Origin: an uncultured Paracoccus sp.
GTDB lineage: Bacteria; Pseudomonadota; Alphaproteobacteria; Rhodobacterales; Rhodobacteraceae
Direction of reading: 5' to 3'
Assembly (NCBI RefSeq): GCF_947496875.1
Contig: NZ_CANMEH010000004.1
Coordinates: forward strand, 248,001-312,000
DNA length: 64,000 nt
The notes under the pieces are model-generated. The model was given only the letters and a program-made list of their open reading frames with translations, did not search any database and was not told the origin of the DNA. The position numbers were made by a program, and so were the translations under genes. Positions 35,698 through 45,087 of the stretch are shown one piece after another. Every line of letters starts with the position of its first letter. Within the stretch, counting starts at the first letter, position 1.

Positions 35698-36984
35698 TCA
35701 GCCGCAGCGCGGGGTGATCCCGGCTTCCTGCGCATAGGCGGCGCTGTCTTCCTCGATCAGCGGCGCCAGCACCTCGGCATCGGGCTCCATGAAGTCGGTG
35801 ATCAGGCTCCATTTCTGCTCGTCCGCGTCCCACTGCTGCAGACGCGCCATGCCGGCGCCCCCGTGGTTCTCGCAGCTCAGCTGGATCGGCTGGCCGAAAT
35901 CGGGCAGGCCCAGCTCGGCCATCCGCTCCTCGGTGATGTTCAGCGCCTCGAACCCGTCGCGCAGCTGCGCGGCGTCGATCTCGGGGCTGCCGGCCAGTTC
36001 CTGGGCGGTGCGGATCGCCTCGCCGATGATCAGCGCTGCATAGACGCCGCGCGAATACACGGCCGAGCCGACATACTGCCCGCCCTGCGACGCCTTGCCC
36101 GCGTCGATCACATGGGTCTTCAGGTCGTCATAGAACGGATAGTCGGTGCCGACCCCGTTGAAGGTCAGCGACTTGTAGCCATCGGCCCCGGCGCCGGCCG
36201 GCTGCACGTCCACCTCGGACCCGGACCACCAGATCCCGATCATGTGGTCCATCGGGAACCGGATGTTCGCGGCTTCCTGGATGGCGGCCTGGTTCATCAC
36301 CCCCCAGCCGTACAGGATCACGTAGTCCGGCTTTTCGCGGCGGATCTGCAGCCACTGCGACTTCTGCTCCTGGCCGGGCGGGTCGACCGGGACCTCCATC
36401 AGCTCGAAGCCGTGCTTCTCGCCCAGCTCCTGCAGGGTGCGGATCGGCTCCTTGCCATAGGCGCTGTTGTGATAGACCAGCGCGATCTTCTTGCCGTTCA
36501 CGTCGCCGCCTTCCTGCTCCAGCATGTGCTTGACCGCGACCGAGGCGCCGTCCCAGTAGTTGGCGGGCGCGTTGAACACCCATTCGAACACCTTGCCGTT
36601 CTTGGCCGAGGTGCGGCCATACCCGGGGGTGTACAGCACCTTCTGGTCGGCGCCGGCCTTGGGGATCAGCTGATAGGTGATGCCGGTCGACATCGGGTTG
36701 TAGATCAGCGCCGCGTCGCCCTTGGTCGCCTCATAGCACTCGACGCCCTTCTCGGTGTTGTAGGCGGTCTCGCATTCCGGGGTCAGGATCTTCTGCCCGC
36801 CGATGCCGCCGTCGCGTTCGTTCAGCAGGGTGAAGTAGTCGTTGAACCCGTCGGCATACTGGGTGCCGTTCGGGGCATAGGGCCCGGTCCGATAGGACAG
36901 GTGCGGCACGACCAGGTCGGCCATGGCCGGTCCCGCCGCCATCAGCACGGCGGCCGCGGCCAGAGAAGCGAAGCGAAGTGTCAT
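35698..36984 (-). CDS. ABC transporter substrate-binding protein (LivK-like)
   Basis: A 428-aa periplasmic type I binding protein with a signal peptide (ends AMA, residue about 22). It has LSYRTGPYAPNGTQYADGFNDYF, the GGIGGQKI segment, IALVYHNSAYGKEPIRTLQELG and VILYGWGVMNQAAIQEA, typical of branched-chain-amino-acid/urea/aromatic-acid receptors. GGGAGGAA before ATG 36984 is the strongest ribosome site of the operon, fitting the need for excess receptor. The genes around it encode acyl-CoA synthetase-like proteins, so the ligand is more likely a carboxylic acid than an amino acid; that is inference. Confidence 0.9.
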   Translation of the reverse strand: MTLRFASLAAAAVLMAAGPAMADLVVPHLSYRTGPYAPNGTQYADGFNDYFTLLNERDGGIGGQKILTPECETAYNTEKGVECYEATKGDAALIYNPMSTGITYQLIPKAGADQKVLYTPGYGRTSAKNGKVFEWVFNAPANYWDGASVAVKHMLEQEGGDVNGKKIALVYHNSAYGKEPIRTLQELGEKHGFELMEVPVDPPGQEQKSQWLQIRREKPDYVILYGWGVMNQAAIQEAANIRFPMDHMIGIWWSGSEVDVQPAGAGADGYKSLTFNGVGTDYPFYDDLKTHVIDAGKASQGGQYVGSAVYSRGVYAALIIGEAIRTAQELAGSPEIDAAQLRDGFEALNITEERMAELGLPDFGQPIQLSCENHGGAGMARLQQWDADEQKWSLITDFMEPDAEVLAPLIEEDSAAYAQEAGITPRCG

Positions 36985-37046
36985 CAGGTTCCTCCCACGA
37001 TAGTCAGTATGTGCCGGCTCGGTGCCGGTCTGGTTGAAAACTCGGG

Positions 37047-38123
37047 TCAGTGCGGGAACGGCCACAGCCGCAGCTTTTCCTTGGTCAGCCGCCACAGCTG
37101 CGCCAGGCCGTGCGGCTCGACGATCAGGAAGAACACGATCAGCGCCCCCACAATCATCAGCTCGACATGGGCGGCCAGGTCGGTGGGCCAGCCCATTCCG
37201 CCGACCAGCACGTTCTTCAGGAACACCGGCAGCAGCACCAGGAACGCGGCCCCGGCAAAGCTGCCGAAGATCGAGCCCAGGCCGCCGATGATGACCATGA
37301 ACAGGACCAGGAACGACTTGTTGATCCCGAACGCCTCGCCGACCTCGGCGGCGCCCAGATAGACGGCGAAGAACAGCGCCCCGGCGATCCCGATCAGGAA
37401 TGACGATACCCCGAAGGCGGTCAGCTTGGCCTTCAGCGGGTTCACCCCGATGATCTCGGCGGCGATGTCCATGTCGCGGATCGCCATCCATTGCCGGCCC
37501 AGCATGCCGCGGGTCAGGTTGCGGGCCAGCCACGCCAGCGCCACCGCGAAGACCAGGCAGACAAGATACTTGGCGGGTGCCGACACGGACGGGCCGGTGA
37601 CCAGCTGGCCCAGCACCGTGCGTTCCGGCATGGTGATCTGCCCCGACGCCGAATAGTTGTAGAACCACGGCACCTTGTTGAACAGCCAGACCAGGAAGAA
37701 CTGCGCGGCCAGGGTGGCGACGGCCAGGTAGAACCCCTTGATCCGCAGGCTGGGCAGGCCGAACAGCATCCCCACCAGGGCGGTGATGAACCCGGCCAGC
37801 ACGATGTGGATCAGGATCGAGATGTCGGGAAACGACGTCGTCAGCTTGTAGGTCGCATAGGCGCCCACGGCCATGAATCCGCCGGTCCCCAGCGACACCT
37901 GCCCGGCATAGCCGGTCAGGATGTTCAGCCCCAGCGTCGCGATCGCATAGATCAGGAAGGGCACCATCACCGAGGTCGCCCAGTAATCGTCGATCACGAA
38001 CGGGACGACCAGAAAGGCGACCGCCAGGACCGCGTAATAGCCCATCCGGTCCAGCTGCAGCGGAAAGGTCTGGCTGTCGTCGCTGTAGGTCGTCTTGAAG
38101 TCGCCCGCTTCACGGTAGAACAT
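37047..38123 (-). CDS. Branched-chain-type ABC permease (LivM-like)
   Basis: A 358-aa inner-membrane permease with about nine hydrophobic segments. LNILTGYAGQVSLGTGGFMAVGAY is the family signature; GLPSLRIKGFYLAVATLAAQF and the EAA-like cytoplasmic loop LKAKLTAFGVSSFLIGIAGAL follow. An N-terminal soluble extension of about 25 residues is unusual but common in this subgroup. AAGGATG precedes the ATG. It pairs with the LivH-like subunit. Confidence 0.92.
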   Translation of the reverse strand: MFYREAGDFKTTYSDDSQTFPLQLDRMGYYAVLAVAFLVVPFVIDDYWATSVMVPFLIYAIATLGLNILTGYAGQVSLGTGGFMAVGAYATYKLTTSFPDISILIHIVLAGFITALVGMLFGLPSLRIKGFYLAVATLAAQFFLVWLFNKVPWFYNYSASGQITMPERTVLGQLVTGPSVSAPAKYLVCLVFAVALAWLARNLTRGMLGRQWMAIRDMDIAAEIIGVNPLKAKLTAFGVSSFLIGIAGALFFAVYLGAAEVGEAFGINKSFLVLFMVIIGGLGSIFGSFAGAAFLVLLPVFLKNVLVGGMGWPTDLAAHVELMIVGALIVFFLIVEPHGLAQLWRLTKEKLRLWPFPH

Positions 38124-38223
38124 CGTGCGTCATCCTTTCTGGCCGGAACGGGGCTTGCGGGCGGGGCGGGGGGTGCGCCGGATCGGCGCCCGCAGGCTGG
38201 CGGGGCGGGGCGGCTGCGTCATC

Positions 38224-39207
38224 TCACACCCGCTCGATGATCTTCTCGCCGAACAGGCCCTGCGGCCTGAACACCAGGAACAGCAGCGCCAGCACATAGG
38301 CGAACCAGTTCTCGGTGGCGCCGCCGACCATCGGGCCGATCGAGTATTCGAACAGCTTCTCGCCGACCCCGATGATCAGCCCGCCGACGATCGCCCCGGG
38401 GATCGAGGTAAAGCCGCCCAGCATCAGCACCGGCAGCGCCTTCAGCGCGATCAGGCTCAGCGAGAACTGCACCCCGGACTTGGTGCCCCACATGATCCCC
38501 GCGACCAGCGCGACGAACCCGGCGATCGACCAGACCATGATCCAGATGAAGCGCAGCGAGATGCCGACCGACAGCGCCGCCTGCGGGTCGTCCGCCACCG
38601 CCCGCATCGCGCGGCCCTGCTTGGTGTACTGGCTGAACGCGACCAGGGCCGCGACCAGCAGCGCCGCGATCACCGTCGCCCAGATGTCCAGCCGGTCGAT
38701 GAAGAAGCCATAGCCGGTCAGCTGCGCCGTCCACGCCTCGGCGGTCTCGGAAATCCCCTGCGGGATGCCCACGTCCAGCGACTTGACGTTGGCGCCCCAC
38801 ATGATGTCGCCCAGGCCTTCCAGGAAATAGGCCAGCCCGATCGTCGCCATGAACAGGATGATCGGGGCCTGCCCGACCAGATGCTGCAGCACCAGCTTCT
38901 CGATCGCCAGCGCCAGCAGGATCATCACCCCGGCGGTCAGCAAGATCGCCAGCAGCGACGGGACGGTCCAGCCGAAATGTTCCAGATGGCTGCCGGTGAT
39001 CGCGTTGATCAGATGCGCGAACGGCACCTGCCCCTGCTGGATGCCGACCAGGGTCAGCGCGGCGAACAGCGCCAGCACCCCCTGCGCATAGTTGAACACG
39101 CCCGACGCCTTGAAGATCAGCACGAAGCCCAGCGCGACCAGCGAATACATCACCCCGGCCATCAGCCCGTTCACCACCACCTCGGCGGTGTAGAGAAGCT
39201 GTTCCAT
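38224..39207 (-). CDS. Branched-chain-type ABC permease (LivH-like)
   Basis: A 327-aa inner-membrane permease. NGLMAGVMYSLVALGFVLIFKASGVFNYAQG is split over the first two helices; further on are the conserved loop RAVADDPQAALSVGISLRFIW and the FTSIPGAIVGGLIIGVGEKLFE end. I chose ATG 39207; 36 upstream residues in frame are low complexity. It sits between the livG- and livM-like genes, with gaps of 162 and 100 nt. Confidence 0.92.
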   Translation of the reverse strand: MEQLLYTAEVVVNGLMAGVMYSLVALGFVLIFKASGVFNYAQGVLALFAALTLVGIQQGQVPFAHLINAITGSHLEHFGWTVPSLLAILLTAGVMILLALAIEKLVLQHLVGQAPIILFMATIGLAYFLEGLGDIMWGANVKSLDVGIPQGISETAEAWTAQLTGYGFFIDRLDIWATVIAALLVAALVAFSQYTKQGRAMRAVADDPQAALSVGISLRFIWIMVWSIAGFVALVAGIMWGTKSGVQFSLSLIALKALPVLMLGGFTSIPGAIVGGLIIGVGEKLFEYSIGPMVGGATENWFAYVLALLFLVFRPQGLFGEKIIERV

Positions 39208-39369
39208 CAGTCGCGTCCCCCGTGATGTGGCGTGCCGGGCCGATGCCGCGGGCCTGGGTCCGGGTGCGGCCCGGACAGGTGTTCGGACCGACGATCCGAA
39301 ATGTGACAGGAACAATGCATGAAAACTGCATGAACCATGCGTGAACGTCGCGGTCCGGCGACGGGCCCA

Positions 39370-40263
39370 TCAGTCATGGGCGACCCCCAGATAGGCGTCG
39401 ATCACCGCCTGGTTGTTGCGCACCTCGTCGGGGGTGCCGTCGCCGATCTTGCGTCCGTAATCCATCACCACGACGCGGTCCGACAGGTCCATGACCACCC
39501 CCATGTCGTGTTCGATCAGCGCGATGGTGGTGCCGAATTCGTCATTCACATCAAGGATGAAGCGGCTCATGTCCTCCTTCTCCTCGACGTTCATCCCGGC
39601 CATCGGCTCGTCCAGCAGCAGCAGACCCGGCTCGGCCGCCAGCGCCCGCGCCAGCTCGACCCGCTTCTTCAGTCCGTAGGGCAGCCGCCCGACCGGCGTC
39701 TTGCGGATGTTCTGGATCTCCAGGAAGTCGATGATCTTCTCGACCTTTTCCCGATGCGCGATCTCCTCCCGCTCCGCCGTGCCCCACCACAGCGCCTGCT
39801 GCAGCATGTTGGACTTCATCATCGTCAGCCGCCCGGTCATGATGTTGTCCAGCACCGTCATGCCGTCGAACAGCGCGATGTTCTGGAACGTCCGGGCGAT
39901 GCCAAGCCGGGCCACCTGGTAGGGGCGCATGGGTCCGCGGCGAAAGCCCTTGAACCAGACCTCGCCCTCTTGCGGCACATAGAAGCCGGAAATGACGTTC
40001 AGCATCGACGACTTGCCGGCGCCGTTCGGGCCGATGATCGCGCGGATCTCGCCTTCGCGGATGTCGAAGCTGATGTTCTTGATCGCCTCGACCCCGCCGA
40101 AGCGCAGGGTGATGTTGCGCAGATCCATCAGCACGCCGCCGATCCGGCGCCCGTCGGCGGTGACATAGGGCTGCACATCGGCGCCCTGGTCCACGGGACC
40201 CGGGGTGGTGGTGCGGGCGCTGTGGCGTCCCGGTGCCAGGCTGTGGCTGTCCTGCATCGTCAT
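39370..40263 (-). CDS. Branched-chain-type ABC transporter ATPase (LivG-like)
   Basis: A 297-aa ABC ATPase. Walker A is IGPNGAGKSSMLNVISGFY; the signature motif is the variant LPYGLKKRVELARAL instead of SGGQ, as usual in this subgroup; Walker B is LLLLDEPMAGM, followed by the switch His in ALIEHDMGVV. An N-terminal extension of about 35 residues precedes the ATPase core. Its start overlaps the stop of the acyl-CoA synthetase gene by 4 nt, tying transport to CoA activation. Confidence 0.93.
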   Translation of the reverse strand: MTMQDSHSLAPGRHSARTTTPGPVDQGADVQPYVTADGRRIGGVLMDLRNITLRFGGVEAIKNISFDIREGEIRAIIGPNGAGKSSMLNVISGFYVPQEGEVWFKGFRRGPMRPYQVARLGIARTFQNIALFDGMTVLDNIMTGRLTMMKSNMLQQALWWGTAEREEIAHREKVEKIIDFLEIQNIRKTPVGRLPYGLKKRVELARALAAEPGLLLLDEPMAGMNVEEKEDMSRFILDVNDEFGTTIALIEHDMGVVMDLSDRVVVMDYGRKIGDGTPDEVRNNQAVIDAYLGVAHD

Positions 40264-42263
40264 TCTGCGGCCACCTTCTGGATCATCGCCGGCTGGGCGG
40301 GGGGAAAGACCCGGGCATCCTCGATCCGCACGGTCGCCTTCAGCTTGCCCTTGCGCCCGTCCTCGTAGGTGACCTCGGTTTCGGTGTAGACGCTGTCGCG
40401 CCCGTCATAGAGCGCCTGGATCAGGTCGGCGTACTTGTCCGAGATGACGCCGCGCTTGACCTTGCGGGTCCGGGTCATCTCGCCGTCATCGGCGTCCAGT
40501 TCCTTGTGCAGCACCAGGAAGCGGTGGATCTGGCAGCCCGCCAGCATCTCGTCCTGCGCGACCGAGGCGTTCACCTCCTCGATATGCGACTTGATGGTGG
40601 CGTAGACCTGCGGATGGCCGGCGAGTTCCTGATAGGACGCATAGGCGATGTTGTTGCGTTCCGCCCAGTTGCCGACCGCGTTCAGGTCGATGTTGATCAG
40701 AGCGGTGCAGTAGTCGCGGCCGTTTCCGATCACCACCGCTTCCAGGACATTGGGATAGAACTTCAGCTTGTTCTCGACATATTTGGGCGCGAACATCGAT
40801 CCGTCGGCCATCTTGCCCACGTCCTTGGCGCGGTCGATGATCCGCAGATGACCGGTGCCGTCCTCGAAGAAGCCGGCGTCCCCGGTCGCCACCCAGCCCT
40901 CGGCATCCTTGGTCGACGCGGTGCTGTCGGCGTTCTTGTAGTACTCGACGAAGGTGCCTGGCCCGCGATAGAACACCTCGCCATTGTCCGCGATCCGCAC
41001 CTCGACCCCGGGCGAGGGCACGCCCACGGTGTCCGACCGGACTTGGCCGTCGGGCTGCTGGGTGATGAACACCGATGCCTCGGTCTGGCCGTAGAGCTGT
41101 TTCAGGTTGATGCCGAGGCTGCGGTAGAAGTCGAAGATCTCGGGGCCGATCGCCTCGCCGGCGGTATAGCCCACGCGGATGCGCGAAAAGCCCAGCGTGT
41201 TCTTCAGCGGCCCATAGACGAACAGCCGCCCCGCCCAGTAGCGCAGCCGGTCCAGCAGCCCGACCGGGCGGCCGTCCAGCAGGGCCGGCCCGACCCGCCG
41301 GGCCACGGCCATGTAGTGGTCGAACAGCCATTTCTTGACCCGGCCCGCATCCTCCATCCGGATCATGACGCTGGTCAGCTGGCCTTCGAACACGCGCGGC
41401 GGGGCAAAGAAATAGGTGGGCCCGATCTCGCGCATGTCGGTCATCATGGTTTCCGGGCTTTCCGGGCAGTTCACGCAGAACCCGGTCCAGTAGGCCTGCC
41501 CGACGGAAAAGATGAAGTCCCCCACCCACGCCATCGGCAGATAGGCCAGCACGTCGTCGGTCGGCCTCAGGCCGTCGAACGCCGACGAGTTGCGTGCCGT
41601 CTCGATGATGTTGCGGTTGGACAGCACCACGCCCTTGGGCTTGCCGGTGGTGCCGGAGGTGTACAGCATCACGCAGGTGCTGTCGTAGTCCAGTTCGGCG
41701 ATCCGCGCGTCCAGTTCGCCGCCCAGGCGCTGCTGCGCGGCGCGGCCCTCGTCCTGCACGTGGGCCAGCGCGTTCATGCGGGAATGGTCGTATTTCCGCA
41801 TCCCGCGCTTGTCGGTGTAGATGATCTGCTCCAGCGTCGGGGCCTGCCCCTCGGCGCCGATGATTTCCTCGGCCTCGATGATCTTGTCGACCTGCTCCTG
41901 GTCGCCGCAAACCACGAAGCGGGCGCCGGAATGACCCAGGACATAGCCCATCTCGGACGCGACGGCGTCCTGATACAGCGGAACCGGGATTGCCCCGCAC
42001 ATCTGTGCGGCGACCATCGACCAGTAATGCGCGGGCCGGTTGCGACCCACGATGGCGACGTAATCGCCCCGGTTCAGGCCCAGCGCCAGGAAGCCCAGCG
42101 CCAGGGCGCGGATCTCGTCCTGCGCCTCCTTCCAGGTCCAGGCCTGCCAGATCCCGAATTCCTTTTCGCGATAGGCGGGCCGGATGCCATACGTTACGGC
42201 ATTCCGCGCCAGCAGCGCGGGAATCGACCGCAGGCCCTGTTCGGGCTGCGCGCTGATGTTCAT
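40260..42263 (-). CDS. Long-chain acyl-CoA synthetase-like AMP-binding protein
   Basis: A 667-aa adenylate-forming enzyme of the long-chain (FAA1/FadD15-like) subgroup. The P-loop is MLYTSGTTGKPKGVVLSN; LYGQTEASVFITQQPDG marks the adenine pocket, TGDAGFFEDGTGHLRIIDRAKD the hinge. It activates a carboxylic acid to its CoA thioester. It is the first gene of the transporter operon and overlaps the livG-like gene by 4 nt, so incoming substrate is probably activated on entry. It is divergent from the histidine kinase gene. Confidence 0.9.
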   Translation of the reverse strand: MNISAQPEQGLRSIPALLARNAVTYGIRPAYREKEFGIWQAWTWKEAQDEIRALALGFLALGLNRGDYVAIVGRNRPAHYWSMVAAQMCGAIPVPLYQDAVASEMGYVLGHSGARFVVCGDQEQVDKIIEAEEIIGAEGQAPTLEQIIYTDKRGMRKYDHSRMNALAHVQDEGRAAQQRLGGELDARIAELDYDSTCVMLYTSGTTGKPKGVVLSNRNIIETARNSSAFDGLRPTDDVLAYLPMAWVGDFIFSVGQAYWTGFCVNCPESPETMMTDMREIGPTYFFAPPRVFEGQLTSVMIRMEDAGRVKKWLFDHYMAVARRVGPALLDGRPVGLLDRLRYWAGRLFVYGPLKNTLGFSRIRVGYTAGEAIGPEIFDFYRSLGINLKQLYGQTEASVFITQQPDGQVRSDTVGVPSPGVEVRIADNGEVFYRGPGTFVEYYKNADSTASTKDAEGWVATGDAGFFEDGTGHLRIIDRAKDVGKMADGSMFAPKYVENKLKFYPNVLEAVVIGNGRDYCTALINIDLNAVGNWAERNNIAYASYQELAGHPQVYATIKSHIEEVNASVAQDEMLAGCQIHRFLVLHKELDADDGEMTRTRKVKRGVISDKYADLIQALYDGRDSVYTETEVTYEDGRKGKLKATVRIEDARVFPPAQPAMIQKVAAE

Positions 42264-42352
42264 GTCCCCTCCTCCGGCGCGTGGTCAGCGCACCATGCGG
42301 CACCCGGCTCCTCTTTCCGGCTGGTCGCGTGCCACACCATCACGTCCGATCC

Positions 42353-42381
42353 TTGCGGCAGTTTTGCGCGAATCCTACAAA
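42353..42381 (+). promoter_or_regulatory. Possible promoter of the hybrid kinase gene
   Basis: TTGCGG (42353-42358), 17 nt, then TACAAA (42376-42381), 27 nt upstream of the kinase start in the divergent region. The adjoining ACAAATTGT is a short palindrome that could bind a regulator. Weak evidence. Confidence 0.35.
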
Positions 42382-42408
42382 TTGTTACAGGCGATCCGGA
42401 GGGAGCCC

Positions 42409-44280
42409 ATGCCGGCCGCGGAAACCTACGCTGAACTGACCCGCTCGGGGCTGAACCTGATCGGGCAGGCGATCTCGATCTTCGATGCCGATCTGCGGCT
42501 GGCGGTGTGCAACCGGCGCTATCAGCGGATGTTTGACCTGCCCGACGACCTGATCCGGCCGGGAACCCCGTTTGGCCGCACTATCGAGTTCATGGCCCGG
42601 CGCGGCGAATACGGCCCCGTGGATGACGTGGACCGGACCGTGGCGCAGCGCGTGGCCCAGGCGCGCACCTTCCAGCCGCACTACATCGAACGGGTCCGCC
42701 CCGACGGCACGGTGATTTCCGTCGAGGGCGCGCCGCTGAGCCAGGGTGGCTGGATCGCGGTCTACACCGACATCACCCCGATCCGCCGCCAGGAAGCCCT
42801 GCTGCGGGCCCGGTCCGAGGAGTTGTCGGAACAGCTGCTGGCTCATGCCGAACGGCTTGCCGCCGCGAACCGCGCCCTGGCCGCAACCAACGCCGCGCTG
42901 GAAGAGGCGCAGCGGATCCTGACCGAAACCGAGTCGCGGACCCGCCAGGTGACCGAGATGGTCCCGGCGCATATCGCGCATGTCGATCCGGCCTATCGCT
43001 ACACCTTTTCCAACAACCAGATCGCCGCGGTGTTCCCCGGCGCCCGGGCGGCGATCACCGGGCGAACGGTCGCCGAGGTGCTGGGCGGCGAGACCTTCGA
43101 TCGCATCCGTCCGCATCTGGACCGGGCGCTGGGCGGCGCGCCGCAGGTGTTCGAGATGACGCACCCGCCATCCGGCCGGCGGATCCGCGTGGCCTTCACC
43201 CCCGACCACGCCGGGGGCGGCGCGTATGTGCTGTCCACCGACGTCACGGCCGAGGTCGAGGCACGCGAGGCGCTGACCCATGCTGCTCGCCGCGCCATCG
43301 CCGCCCAGATGACGTCGGGGCTGGCGCATGATTTCGGCAACCTTCTGACGATCATCCTGGGGCTGCAGGGGCGGCTGGCCAAGTCGGACCTGCCGGCCCC
43401 CGCCGCCGACGACGTGCAGGCCACGCTGGCGGCGGCGCGTCGCGGCGCCGCGCTGCTGGGCCGGATCGCCACGGTGACCGAGCCGCGCGCGCTGTCGCCG
43501 CAGGCGGTCGACCTGGGGATGCTGCTGAAGGATCTCGCCGCCATGGCGCGGCCGTCGCTGGGGCCCGGCATCACGCTGCGGCTGATCTGCGATCTGCCAC
43601 CCGGCCGGGTGCTGCTGGATCCCGGGCCGCTGCAGGATTCGCTGCTGAACGTGCTGCTGAACGCCCGCGATGCGATGGCCGGGCGCGGTCGGATCGAGCT
43701 GCGCGCCCGGGTCACGACCGCGTGGATCGAACTGACGGTCTGCGACAGCGGCCCCGGCTTCACGCCCGTGGCGCTGAAACGCGGGACCGAGCCGTTCTTT
43801 ACCAGCAAGCCGGGGCAGGGGTCCGGGCTGGGGCTGTCGATGGTCTATGACCAGACAAAGCTGGCGGGGGGCACGCTGCGTCTGGACAACGCCCCCGGCG
43901 GCGGTGCACGGGTCCGGCTCCGGCTGCCACTGCGGCAGGCCGCGCCCCGGATGACGCTGCTGGTCGATGACGACGAGAGGGTCCGCGAAAGCGTCCGCGA
44001 GATGCTGACCGGGCTGGGTCATTCGGTGATCGAGGCCGGGTCGCTGGCCGAGGCACTGGCCTTGTGCGACCTGCCCGACCTGTCGCTGGTCCTGTCGGAC
44101 CTGCAGCTGGGCGACGGGCAGGGGACGGAACTGGCCCGAACCGGACTGGCGCTGGTGCTGATGACCGCGCTGCCACCGGGGCATGCCGATCGTGCCGGCC
44201 TGTCCGGCCCGGTCCTGACGAAACCCTTTGCGCCCGCCGATCTGGCCGCGCTGCTGGAAAGGCTTCCGGTTGACGAATGA
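42409..44280 (+). CDS. PAS-domain hybrid histidine kinase with receiver
   Basis: A 623-aa soluble sensor kinase. A PAS-7-type domain covers about 10-125, a coiled coil about 126-185, and a second PAS about 185-285. The HisKA-like segment has His307 in SGLAHDFGNLLTI; the ATPase shows VLLNARDAM (N box), DSGPGF and GQGSGLGLSMVYD. The C-terminal receiver (about 515-620) has LVDDDERV, LSDLQLGDGQG with the acceptor Asp, and the Lys in LTKPF. No membrane segment, so the signal is cytoplasmic. ATG 42409 follows GGAGGGA. It overlaps the response-regulator gene by 11 nt. Confidence 0.88.
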   Translation: MPAAETYAELTRSGLNLIGQAISIFDADLRLAVCNRRYQRMFDLPDDLIRPGTPFGRTIEFMARRGEYGPVDDVDRTVAQRVAQARTFQPHYIERVRPDGTVISVEGAPLSQGGWIAVYTDITPIRRQEALLRARSEELSEQLLAHAERLAAANRALAATNAALEEAQRILTETESRTRQVTEMVPAHIAHVDPAYRYTFSNNQIAAVFPGARAAITGRTVAEVLGGETFDRIRPHLDRALGGAPQVFEMTHPPSGRRIRVAFTPDHAGGGAYVLSTDVTAEVEAREALTHAARRAIAAQMTSGLAHDFGNLLTIILGLQGRLAKSDLPAPAADDVQATLAAARRGAALLGRIATVTEPRALSPQAVDLGMLLKDLAAMARPSLGPGITLRLICDLPPGRVLLDPGPLQDSLLNVLLNARDAMAGRGRIELRARVTTAWIELTVCDSGPGFTPVALKRGTEPFFTSKPGQGSGLGLSMVYDQTKLAGGTLRLDNAPGGGARVRLRLPLRQAAPRMTLLVDDDERVRESVREMLTGLGHSVIEAGSLAEALALCDLPDLSLVLSDLQLGDGQGTELARTGLALVLMTALPPGHADRAGLSGPVLTKPFAPADLAALLERLPVDE

Positions 44281-44995
44281 TCCGTTCCCCGCCGACACGC
44301 CGCTGATCGCCATCCTCGATGACGAGCCGGAAATCCGGCGCCTGCTGGCCGCCGCCCTGGAAGAGGCGGGGTTCCGCACCGCCAGCTTTGCGCGCGCCAC
44401 CGAGTTCGAGGCAAGCCTGCGGCGGATGACGCCGGACGCGTGCCTGATCGACCTGGGGCTTCCGGATCGCGACGGTCTGGCGCTGGTGCATCGGCTGGCA
44501 ACGGAATCAGGGGCCGCGATCATCATCATTTCCGCGCGGGTGCAGGTGCAGGACCGGGTGACCGGGCTGGAGCTGGGCGCCGACGACTACGTCACGAAGC
44601 CTTTTGACCCGGCCGAGGTCGTGGCCCGCATCCGGGCCCGGCTGCGCCGTCCGGCGCGGGACACCGCCCGGGGCAGCCAGGTTGCCCGCTTTGCCGGCTG
44701 GACCGCCGACTTCGACCGCTATGCGCTGGTCGCGCCAGATGGCAGCGACACCCCGCTGAGCCATGCCGAGGCGGAAATGCTGCGGATGTTCCTGGACAGC
44801 CCGCGGCGGCTGATCACCCGCGCGCAGATGCTGGAACAGCTGGGCGGCACCGCCGGGGACAGCTTTGACCGGGCAATGGACGTCCGGATCTCGCGCCTGC
44901 GGACCAAGCTGGCCGAGGATCCGCGCAACCCGCGCCTGATCAAGACAATCTATGGCGCGGGCTACATTTTCCTGTCCGAGGTGGACTGGGCCTGA
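44270..44995 (+). CDS. OmpR/PhoB-family response regulator
   Basis: A 241-aa DNA-binding response regulator. The receiver has acidic ILDDEPE, phospho-acceptor Asp61 in CLIDLGLPDRDG, and Lys110 in YVTKPFDP; a winged-helix domain from about 145 ends RLRTKLAEDPRNPRLIKTIYGAGYIF. I chose TTG at 44270, which has GGAAAGG eight bases upstream and leaves an 11-nt overlap with the kinase gene; the TTG 14 codons earlier lies inside the kinase. The pair probably controls neighbouring acyl-CoA ligase/transport genes (inference from position). Confidence 0.88.
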   Translation: MTNDPFPADTPLIAILDDEPEIRRLLAAALEEAGFRTASFARATEFEASLRRMTPDACLIDLGLPDRDGLALVHRLATESGAAIIIISARVQVQDRVTGLELGADDYVTKPFDPAEVVARIRARLRRPARDTARGSQVARFAGWTADFDRYALVAPDGSDTPLSHAEAEMLRMFLDSPRRLITRAQMLEQLGGTAGDSFDRAMDVRISRLRTKLAEDPRNPRLIKTIYGAGYIFLSEVDWA

Positions 44996-45087
44996 CGCCC
45001 GTGCGGGTCGGTACGGTACTCGCACTCCCTTGCGGCGGCGATCGGTGATGCGCCATGATCGACGCATATTCGGGGAGGGATGCCGCC

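Noticed and set aside
33468..35735. A 755-codon frame suggesting a transporter-ligase fusion
   Set aside because: Only the part from 34685 downward has protein-like PaaK sequence. The upstream part runs out of frame through livF and reads as Arg/Gly/Pro-rich noise.
35698..37668. A 656-codon frame suggesting a fusion of permease and binding protein
   Set aside because: The LivK-like protein has its own signal peptide and strong ribosome site at 36984; the extension is out of frame with livM.
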